A DNA stretch of 64,000 nucleotides from Lentisphaerota bacterium. GTDB taxonomy: Bacteria; Verrucomicrobiota; Lentisphaeria; Victivallales; Victivallaceae. Both the position numbers and the translations under genes were made by a program. The stretch lies in assembly GCA_015061695.1 (NCBI GenBank), contig SUWA01000001.1:1-64000 (forward strand), given 5' to 3'. Below, piece by piece: positions 56,808 through 64,000 of this stretch. Below the pieces are notes generated by a model. The model did no database searches, had not been told where the DNA came from, and was given only the letters and a program-made list of their open reading frames with translations. Within the stretch, counting starts at the first letter, position 1, and each line of letters begins with the position of its first letter.

Positions 56808-57403
56808 AACCGATCCCCGACAATCTGCTGGAACAAGCCCTTGAGCTGCTGAAAAAACCCGGTACTGTGCTGCTGATCCCGACCGAAACAGTCTACGGTT
56901 TGGTTTGCGATTGGAGTGATGATCCGGCGCGGGAACGTATTTATCAATTAAAACAGCGCGATGAACGCAAGCCGCTGGCGATGTTTGCGGCTTCAACAGC
57001 AATGGCCGCTGCCGCCGGAGTCAATTTTAATAATGAAGCAGAAAAACTGCTGGCTGAATTTGCCCCCGGGCCGATCACCGTTATTGCGCCGGGTTGCGAA
57101 CGCTATCCGACGATCGGAGTACGCATACCGGACCACCCGTTTGTGCTGGAACTGCTGCGCCGTTACGGCCGCCCGCTGGCCAGCACCAGTGCCAACGCTT
57201 CGGGCAGACCCAACGTACTGGATCCGCGTGATGCGCTTGCCGAGTTATCCGGTCCGGTGGATCTGGTGGTCGATGGCGGAATACTGCCAATTGATGCCGC
57301 AGCTTCCACAGTAGTATCGGTATGCGAAACCCCCTGTCGTATTCTGCGACAGGGGCCGATAACTCAAGTTGCCATAAACCAACTGCTTTACTCAAATAAA
57401 TAA
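56804..57403 (+). CDS. L-threonylcarbamoyladenylate synthase (Sua5/YciO/YrdC family)
   Basis: GTVLLIPTETVYGLVCDWSDDPARERIYQLKQRDERKPLAMF, RPLASTSANASGRPN; ATGA overlap with the symporter. Confidence 0.94.
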   Translation: MKPIPDNLLEQALELLKKPGTVLLIPTETVYGLVCDWSDDPARERIYQLKQRDERKPLAMFAASTAMAAAAGVNFNNEAEKLLAEFAPGPITVIAPGCERYPTIGVRIPDHPFVLELLRRYGRPLASTSANASGRPNVLDPRDALAELSGPVDLVVDGGILPIDAAASTVVSVCETPCRILRQGPITQVAINQLLYSNK

Positions 57404-57476
57404 TAACACCGCCTCAAACACCGCCTCCGTACTTATCCGTACCTCTTGGCTTCATTCCCCGGGCAGCGCTGTTTTT

Positions 57477-58511
57477 TCACCAGTAAATATAAAGCGGACG
57501 CGGCAGATTTTCCTGACTTTCCATATACGTCAATTGGCCTGACACCGGATCAAATTCATACAAGGTAACGTTGTCAGAAAACTCGTTGGCCATGACAAAG
57601 TGTTTGCCATCGGGCAAAAAGTTTACATCGCGCGGGCTTACGCCGTAACTGGGAACGATTTCTACCAGTTCCAGCGAGCCGTCATCCAAGATCCGGAATA
57701 CCGCAGTGGAGTCATACCCGCGGTTGGATGCAAACAGAAATTGCTCATCGGGCGAAAGCCGGATGGCCGAAGCCTTGCTGTAATCAGTAAAGTCTTCCGG
57801 CAAAGTGTTGATGATCTGGCGGCAGGCGAAATTACTGCCGTCAAAGTCCAGCACACAGACCGTATTGCCGATTTCGTTCAGCAGATACGCCGTATTGCCG
57901 GCACGGTTGAAGATCACATGCCGCGGACCGGAGCCGCCCGGTTCGACCTTGAACACAGTCGGATTCTCCACATTCAGCAGCCCCTGCACCGGGTCGAAAT
58001 CAAACAATCTGATTTCGTCAGTCCCCAAATCAACCACAATAAGTTTTTTGCCGTCGGGGGTAAAATCGGTAAAGTGCGGGTGCGGCATATTCTGACGTTC
58101 ATCCGGCCCGCTGCCGGTGAATTTTATATCGCGAACCAAGGCTTTTATGGAACCATCTGCATCAAGTTCAAACTCGCTGATATTGCAGCTGGAATAGTTG
58201 GCCGTATAAAGATATTTACCGCCGGGAGCAGCACAAACATAGCAGGTGCTTTTGCCTTTGGAAGGCGCTTGATTCAGAAACTCCAGCGATCCGTTGCTGT
58301 TGATTTTGAACGCCGCCGCGCCCCCTGCCCCATCAATAATACAAGTCGAATAAAGGTACTTGCGATCGACAGAATAAGTTAAAAAGTTGCACCCGCAAAA
58401 TGGCATCTTGAATTGCTGCTGCAAAACCTTGTCTGCTTTCAACGTATAGCCATAGATGCCGCCGGAAAGATCGTCGGTCATGCCGCAAAGATAAAAAAGT
58501 CCGTTACTCAT
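57477..58511 (-). CDS. Lactonase-family beta-propeller (6-phosphogluconolactonase-like)
   Basis: GGSGPRHVIFNRAGNTAYLLNEIGNTV and LSPDEQFLFASNRGYDSTAVFRI blades. Confidence 0.88.
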   Translation of the reverse strand: MSNGLFYLCGMTDDLSGGIYGYTLKADKVLQQQFKMPFCGCNFLTYSVDRKYLYSTCIIDGAGGAAAFKINSNGSLEFLNQAPSKGKSTCYVCAAPGGKYLYTANYSSCNISEFELDADGSIKALVRDIKFTGSGPDERQNMPHPHFTDFTPDGKKLIVVDLGTDEIRLFDFDPVQGLLNVENPTVFKVEPGGSGPRHVIFNRAGNTAYLLNEIGNTVCVLDFDGSNFACRQIINTLPEDFTDYSKASAIRLSPDEQFLFASNRGYDSTAVFRILDDGSLELVEIVPSYGVSPRDVNFLPDGKHFVMANEFSDNVTLYEFDPVSGQLTYMESQENLPRPLYIYW

Positions 58512-58636
58512 AAAAAATCATCCTTCTGAATTAAAAATTTTTCTGCATAAATATAGTCCCTCAAAGTTGAAAATGCAACCATCCGGATTTTTTTAAGGTC
58601 AATTTTTTTGCAATCATAACCCGGAAAGGTTGAATT

Positions 58637-59182
58637 ATGTTGAATAAACTGCACATTTTTTACAGTATGCTGGGGGCATTTCTGGCTGCGGCTTGCGGAG
58701 GTTGTTCCAGCGCCAATTCCACCCGGCACATTCCGGCAGTGGAAAACTTTGAACTGTCCAAATATATGGGCAAATGGTACGAAATCGCCCGGTTGCCTCA
58801 CAGTTTTGAACGCAACGTAAGTCATGCCGAAGCCGAATACACGTTGCAGGACAACGGCAAAGTAAAAGTGGTCAACCGCGGTCTGCGCAACGGCCAAAGT
58901 ACCAGCGCCACCGGCAGCGCCCGCTTTATCGGGCCGACCGATCGGGGCGAATTGGAAGTATGCTTTTTTTACCCGTTTTACGGAAAATACAAGATCATCT
59001 ATCTGGAAAAAGATTACCAGTCAGCCATTGTTACCGGCGACAACACCAATTACGCATGGATTCTGGCCCGTACCAGTAAGCTCCCGCCGGAAAAACTCAT
59101 CATGTATCTGAAAAAACTGCAGGCATGGGGATTTGCCACAGAACTCATGCAATACCCATGGGGAATAGATTTTTCCTTATAA
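58637..59182 (+). CDS. Bacterial lipocalin (Blc-like), probable lipoprotein
   Basis: VENFELSKYMGKWYEIARLPHSFERNVSHAEAEYTLQDNGKVKVVNRG; N-terminal lipobox-like LAAACGG. Confidence 0.92.
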   Translation: MLNKLHIFYSMLGAFLAAACGGCSSANSTRHIPAVENFELSKYMGKWYEIARLPHSFERNVSHAEAEYTLQDNGKVKVVNRGLRNGQSTSATGSARFIGPTDRGELEVCFFYPFYGKYKIIYLEKDYQSAIVTGDNTNYAWILARTSKLPPEKLIMYLKKLQAWGFATELMQYPWGIDFSL

Positions 59183-59189
59183 AAATCAT

Positions 59190-59444
59190 TCAGGGTGCGG
59201 TAGCTTCTTCCAGTGCTTGCAGATAGGCCATGGCTTCGGCTTTACAGCTGCCGCACATTTCGCAAGATGGCTGAAGCGATGCGCATACCTGGGGGCGATC
59301 CGGCGAATCAAAAATTTTGCAGCGCATATTTTCGTCCAGATTTACACATGCCACTCCGGCGGGTTTGCCTGTTTCCATACCGGGAATGGCACTGCTGATC
59401 GAAGGAGCTATACAGCAAGCTCCGCAATTTTCCCGACAATCCAT
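59190..59444 (-). CDS. YkgJ family cysteine cluster protein
   Basis: [23 protein letters not shown]...[13 protein letters not shown]; start trimmed to MDCREN. Confidence 0.85.
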   Translation of the reverse strand: MDCRENCGACCIAPSISSAIPGMETGKPAGVACVNLDENMRCKIFDSPDRPQVCASLQPSCEMCGSCKAEAMAYLQALEEATAP

Positions 59445-59499
59445 AAATACTCCTGCGTTTTGCTCTCTCTCATACTTGATAAATATACACCCTTTCAAG

Positions 59500-59527
59500 T
59501 TGCAATCAAAATTTCTTGTGTTATATT
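59500..59527 (+). promoter_or_regulatory. Promoter of the PHP-domain gene
   Basis: TTGCAA-16 nt-TATATT. Confidence 0.5.
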
Positions 59528-59560
59528 AATCAAATAAATAAGTTGTTTTGAGGTTTTTTT

Positions 59561-60364
59561 ATGATAAAATTTACATCTTCCGGCCCGTTCAAAGGGTATT
59601 CTCTGCACAATCACAGCAATTTCAGCGACGGCGCATCGACTTTGGAAGAAGTTGTTGCCGCCGGCAAAGCGGCCGGTCTCCGGGTGCTGGGAATTTCGGA
59701 TCACTGGGTGGAACCGCCTTATGATGGAACGGATTACCGGGAGTGGAGTATGCCGCACGAAAAACTCGATGAGTATGTGGAAACATTGCTGAAACTGAAA
59801 AAACAGTATGAGGATGAGGATTTTTCGCTGAAACTGGGGCTGGAAGTGGATTTTTTCTTTGAAAATATTGATTCTGTCATAAAAAATCTGAAAAAATATC
59901 CGCTGGATTATCTGATCGGTTCGGTCCACTACACCGGCGTATTTTCTGTTGACTACGATATTTCGGTCTGGGAACCGCTTTCGGAGGACGAAAAAGCGGC
60001 GGTCTGCGAACAATACTGGCAAAAAGTCAAAGGCGCTGCCGCCTGTGAAGATTTTACTTTCCTCGGGCACCTTGACCTGCCCAAAAAATTTGCAGTCATC
60101 GACAACAGCAAATATTTGCATTGCGCGGTTGAAGCGTTGGATATCGTTCAGCAGCACGGCGGCGCGATCGAACTGAATACCTCCGGCTGGTTCAAGCCGT
60201 GCAAGGAACCATATCCGTCATTGAGCATACTGCAGGAAGCGCGCAAACGCAATATTCCAATTACGATTTCGGCCGACGCGCATCATGCCAGCTATTTGCA
60301 GCGTAACTTTGATCAGGCTGCCGCGCTGCTGGTTCAGGCCGGCTATCCGGATTGGCAAAACTGA
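59561..60364 (+). CDS. PHP-domain phosphoesterase (histidinol-phosphatase-like)
   Basis: LHNHSNFSDGASTLEEVVAAGKAAGLRVLGISDHW, GLEVDFF, DYLIGSVHY, ISADAHHA. Confidence 0.9.
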   Translation: MIKFTSSGPFKGYSLHNHSNFSDGASTLEEVVAAGKAAGLRVLGISDHWVEPPYDGTDYREWSMPHEKLDEYVETLLKLKKQYEDEDFSLKLGLEVDFFFENIDSVIKNLKKYPLDYLIGSVHYTGVFSVDYDISVWEPLSEDEKAAVCEQYWQKVKGAAACEDFTFLGHLDLPKKFAVIDNSKYLHCAVEALDIVQQHGGAIELNTSGWFKPCKEPYPSLSILQEARKRNIPITISADAHHASYLQRNFDQAAALLVQAGYPDWQN

Positions 60365-60373
60365 ATTAAGTTT

Positions 60374-60997
60374 TCAGTGGGCGATCCAGCCTTTTTGAAC
60401 TGCATTTTCAATATTTTTCATTGCCCAGCGGTAGAGTTGCGGCATGAAATCTTTACACACGCTTATCCGTTTTTCGATCTGATCCTGCCGGGGGCGCGGT
60501 TCGGAGTTGAGCCAGGTATGTCCGTTGGTAAGTGTATTATGCAGAAACGGCTGGATTTTATCCAGACAATCAGCATAGCGGGCCTCCGGGGTGGTCGCGG
60601 CTTCAAATTCTTCCCACAAAGTTCTTATATATAAACCTTGCTCCTCCGGCAGCATGGCAAAAAGTTTATCGGCAGCATCCTGTTCGCGTTGCGCTTTATT
60701 CAGATAGCCGACTTCATCATACGCAAAAGTATCACCGGCGTATATCTCCACCAGGTCATGCACCAGCATCATTTCCACCGCGTGCAGCACATCGACTTTC
60801 TGCACGGCGTGTTCGGCAAACAAAAGCGCCATCACCGCAATATGCCATGAGTGTTCAGCATCGTTCTCGCATCGGCTGCGGTCAAGCAGCAGTGTGCGGC
60901 GCTTGATCGAAGTCATCCGGTCGATCACCGCCGTAAATTTAAGCTGTGAATCCAGCCGGAGATCGCCGCTGGATATAAAATCTTTTTCCCATTGCAT
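60374..60997 (-). CDS. HD-domain hydrolase (YfbR-like)
   Basis: DRSRCENDAEHSWHIAVMALLFAEHA...MMLVHDLVEIYAGDT. Confidence 0.88.
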   Translation of the reverse strand: MQWEKDFISSGDLRLDSQLKFTAVIDRMTSIKRRTLLLDRSRCENDAEHSWHIAVMALLFAEHAVQKVDVLHAVEMMLVHDLVEIYAGDTFAYDEVGYLNKAQREQDAADKLFAMLPEEQGLYIRTLWEEFEAATTPEARYADCLDKIQPFLHNTLTNGHTWLNSEPRPRQDQIEKRISVCKDFMPQLYRWAMKNIENAVQKGWIAH

Positions 60998-61039
60998 GAT
61001 CAGCCAACCTTTTTCATGTTTTTTTACGCCGGTTCAACT

Positions 61040-62218
61040 TCACTCATCCCACGCGGTATTGCCCAGAATACCTTCCTGGAAAAAGACCGGTTTGCAGCCG
61101 GCATCTTCCACCATCAAACGGAGCGCGGTTTCCAATTTCCGGAAGTGATCGGGTTGATAATTGAAGTACCCCGGGAAGCTGTACTGCTCGTGGGCGCCGG
61201 CCGAAAATACATCCACCCCATAATGATCAGCTTTGGCCTTGACTTGTTTGAACAAACGCGGTATCTGCTCCAGAGTCAACAAGTTGCAAATCGTCCAATC
61301 GTGATAAAAATAGATCCCGAGTCCGCGGTCATACACACAAGCGTGTTTATCCATATAATCCACTTCCTCGGCAAAACCGTAGTGCCGGGCCAGCGGCGCA
61401 GCGGATGGAACATATACTTCGCTGCGGAATTCGTTATGCCGTTCATTTTCCGGCAATTCATCCACCGGCGGAGTGGCCATTGTGCGGATACGCATACTTT
61501 CGCAATAGCAGTTACAGCCCAGCTTTATCAATTCATCGGCCACGCCCGGACTCAAGTTGGCCCAGTGCAGTACCGCCGGCACAATAAAACTGCCGCTGCC
61601 GGCAAAGCGTTCAACTTCGTTTTTCATCTGTTCGTAGTCGCGCAGAAAATCTTTCCGGCTGGCGTCAGCGTATGGCCGGTCGGGAAACTCACTGTAAGAG
61701 TGCAGCGTGATCTTCAGCCAGTCGGAGTTATCGGCAAATTCATCACGCCAGATATCGGGCATATCTTTAAGCAGAAACTCTTCGTGGTCATTATGATAAA
61801 ACGTATTAAGCGTAACTTTCAAACCATATTTCTGATGCATATCCTTGAGAAATTTGAGATAAAAGTGATCGAACGCACGCTGCGGCCTCTGTTTAGCCAG
61901 TTCGGTAAAAACAAATACATTATCGTCGATATAGAACCGGCAGCGGCGGAACGATTTTTTATCCCACACCAGAGTAACTTTTTGCGAAAATTCGCCGTAA
62001 GGGGTCATCGTTTTGGCTTCCACCAGATTGATTTTTTCCTTCAGAGGGATTTCCGCTGCAAAATGCAAGCCATCCTGCACCGCGGCTGTGTCGTTGACTG
62101 TTACCGGTGTACCAAAGCTGTTCAGTCCTTCGATACGCACAGTCAGAGCATCGGAACTTTCCACTCCATGATGATGATTAAGCACCGCGCCTTCGCGGAA
62201 ATTGGTTATACTGATCAT
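61040..62218 (-). CDS. Polysaccharide-deacetylase-like hypothetical protein
   Basis: RFYIDDNVFVFTELAKQ, TLNTFYHNDHEEF, WLKITLHSYSEFPDRPY metal-site-like motifs; N-terminal beta-sandwich. Confidence 0.55.
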   Translation of the reverse strand: MISITNFREGAVLNHHHGVESSDALTVRIEGLNSFGTPVTVNDTAAVQDGLHFAAEIPLKEKINLVEAKTMTPYGEFSQKVTLVWDKKSFRRCRFYIDDNVFVFTELAKQRPQRAFDHFYLKFLKDMHQKYGLKVTLNTFYHNDHEEFLLKDMPDIWRDEFADNSDWLKITLHSYSEFPDRPYADASRKDFLRDYEQMKNEVERFAGSGSFIVPAVLHWANLSPGVADELIKLGCNCYCESMRIRTMATPPVDELPENERHNEFRSEVYVPSAAPLARHYGFAEEVDYMDKHACVYDRGLGIYFYHDWTICNLLTLEQIPRLFKQVKAKADHYGVDVFSAGAHEQYSFPGYFNYQPDHFRKLETALRLMVEDAGCKPVFFQEGILGNTAWDE

Positions 62219-62249
62219 ATACTTTTATCCTTCGGGTAAAAAGCTCTTT

Positions 62250-63392
62250 TTATTTTGCCGCTTTCAATTCATCGGCAAACTTATGCAATATATCGGGGAT
62301 CGCGATCTGCTGGGGGCAGATATTGCTGCATTTTCTGCATCCTATACAGGCGCCCGGCTGCTGCGATTCTGCCAACGCATTGATCATCATCCGCGCCATC
62401 CAGTTGCCCTTGCTGACCTTGTGTTCGTTGTATTGCGCCAGCAAAAACGGTATATTCAAGTGCCGCGGGCAATTATCCATGCAATAACGGCAGCCGGTAC
62501 AGGGTACACCCATAGAATTTATCAACCGGTCGCCCAGCGCGATCAATGAATCAAATTCCGCCCCGGTCAAGGGTTTGTGTTCCGAAAAAATCCGCATATT
62601 TTCGGCCAGCTGTTCCATATTGTTCATGCCGGACAACACCACCTTGACTTCCGGAATGGATTGCAGAAAACGGAAACTCCACTCGTGTAATGAATACTCT
62701 TTGTTGAGTTGACATAACTCCGACTGGTATTCAGCATCCAATGCCGTAAGCGCCCCTCCCCGCAACGGCTCCATAACCCAGATCGGCAAATCGTATTGCT
62801 TGAGCAATTCAACTTTACTCATGGCATCTTGCAAATGCCAATCCAGATAATTGAGCTGGATCTGACAAAATTCCATGCTTCCGGCATAACGGTCAAGGAA
62901 TTTTTGCATAGTTTCCACCGTACCGTGGCAGGAAAAACCCAGATGGCGGATCTTGCCGGCTGCTTTTTGTTTCAGCAAAAACGGCACGATATTGTATTTA
63001 TCTTCATCCAGATAAACATCCAGATTTTTTTCGTAAACATTGTGCAGCAGATAAAAATCAAAAAAATCGCAGTTACTGCGTTCCAACTGGGTATAAAACA
63101 GCTTTTCCACATTTTCCAGCGCCTCCGGCAACTGTCCGGGGAACTTGGTTGCCAGCAGAAATTTATCGCGCTTATGCCGGTTCAGACAACGCCCGGAAAC
63201 CGCTTCGGAATTGCCGCCGTGGTACATCCAGGCAGTGTCAAAATAATTCAGGCCGTTTTCGATGGCAAAATCGACCATCGTACAGACCTTTTTTTCATCC
63301 ACACAGGCGCCTTTTTCATCCAAACACGGCAAGCGCATCATTCCCAAACCCAGTGCTGAAACAGCTGTACCGTTAAAATCTGACTTCAACAT
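62250..63392 (-). CDS. Aldo/keto reductase with C-terminal double [4Fe-4S] ferredoxin domain
   Basis: SALGLGMMRLP, NYFDTAWMYHGGNSE; CTGCRYCMDNCP and CIGCRKCSNICP clusters; start at MLKSDFNG. Confidence 0.92.
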   Translation of the reverse strand: MLKSDFNGTAVSALGLGMMRLPCLDEKGACVDEKKVCTMVDFAIENGLNYFDTAWMYHGGNSEAVSGRCLNRHKRDKFLLATKFPGQLPEALENVEKLFYTQLERSNCDFFDFYLLHNVYEKNLDVYLDEDKYNIVPFLLKQKAAGKIRHLGFSCHGTVETMQKFLDRYAGSMEFCQIQLNYLDWHLQDAMSKVELLKQYDLPIWVMEPLRGGALTALDAEYQSELCQLNKEYSLHEWSFRFLQSIPEVKVVLSGMNNMEQLAENMRIFSEHKPLTGAEFDSLIALGDRLINSMGVPCTGCRYCMDNCPRHLNIPFLLAQYNEHKVSKGNWMARMMINALAESQQPGACIGCRKCSNICPQQIAIPDILHKFADELKAAK

Positions 63393-63533
63393 AAAAATTG
63401 CACCCTTTTTGATAGCTCGATCCACATATTCTGCATTTTGTTAAATATAACCCCTGCCGGGCTTAATTTCAAATCTTTTTCCTCCCCGCAACAACAAATG
63501 TCGGGTAAGGCATTGTGCAATCGGCAAATTTGA

Positions 63534-63562
63534 TTGACTTTTTTTGAAAAATATGCTATATT
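63534..63562 (+). promoter_or_regulatory. Promoter of the aroD-like gene
   Basis: TTGACT-17 nt-TATATT. Confidence 0.65.
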
Positions 63563-63601
63563 ATCCCACAAGTTTTTATCCTCAACCAACCGGGTTCTGT
63601 T

Positions 63602-64000
63602 ATGAAAAAACATTCTTTTTTTGACCGTCAATCTGCGGCCATAACTTTACTGTATAATCCGGCAAATGTGCTTGAAGCCATCAACCTGGCCCGGGCGGCC
63701 GAAGCTGACGGCGCCGACGGCATTGCACTGGAATTGAACCAAATGCCGCTGGAAATGCGCACGCTCGAAAACTTTCGCACTATCATTGATTCGGTACAGC
63801 TGCCGTTTATGTTCATTGATTACCGCAACGATATTTTCCTGGGGTGCGATGACGCCGCCCGGCAGGAGCATCTGCTGCTGGCAGCCGAAGCCGGAGCAGA
63901 AGTCATTGATGTTATGGGCGATTTGTACAGTCCTGATCCCATGGAATTGACATTTGAATCCCAAGCGGTAGAAAAGCAGATCGCATTGATCCAAGCCATC
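63602..64000 (+). CDS. Type I 3-dehydroquinate dehydratase-like protein (truncated by window edge)
   Basis: Manual translation MKKHSFFDRQSAAITLLYNPANVLEAINLARAAEADGADGIALELNQMPLEMRTLENFRTIIDSVQLPFMFIDYRNDIFLGCDDAARQEHLLLAAEAGAEVIDVMGDLYSPDPMELTFE; no stop before the edge. Confidence 0.7.
   Translation, partial: MKKHSFFDRQSAAITLLYNPANVLEAINLARAAEADGADGIALELNQMPLEMRTLENFRTIIDSVQLPFMFIDYRNDIFLGCDDAARQEHLLLAAEAGAEVIDVMGDLYSPDPMELTFESQAVEKQIALIQAI

Noticed and set aside
57331-57356. CCCCTGTCG/GCGACAGGGG hairpin as terminator
   Set aside because: Lies inside the 3' end of the Sua5/YrdC-like coding sequence without a following T-run.

Overview
This 64 kb window is a chromosomal segment read from sequence alone. 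Its style (rhamnose catabolism, secreted prepilin-type and glycosidase proteins, Na+-coupled transporters, TATATTA-type promoters) suggests an anaerobic Lentisphaerota/Victivallales-like bacterium; that taxonomy is inference. Most genes are recognisable housekeeping or metabolic CDSs: rhaD-like, rhaA, feoAB, rpsO, recN, argC, rplM-rpsI, ddh, an RND efflux pair, thiC behind a TPP riboswitch, a ClC channel, an ABC exporter, deaD, asd, an SSS symporter with tsaC/sua5, and a truncated aroD-like CDS at the right edge. The items most worth follow-up are: (1) an IclR regulator followed by three tandem, divergent QueG-like double-[4Fe-4S] proteins, with a perfect operator-like palindrome in the promoter; (2) an mraZ-like gene outside any dcw cluster, preceded by four direct repeats at exact 10-bp spacing and followed by a 71-aa single-TM protein; (3) a 1288-aa protein combining a polyglycine-II-like Gly-rich region with five CARDB-like repeats of exactly 336 bp; (4) a ~0.65-kb tandem array of ~60-bp GC-rich units, each encoding two hairpins with compensatory and loop-restricted variation, lying between tRNA-Asn and a duplicated tRNA-Gly, with a 16-bp copy of the tRNA-Asn 3' end nearby; (5) a small zinc-ribbon protein with an extreme Asp/Glu tail. 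No CRISPR array, rRNA, transposase or phage genes were seen.
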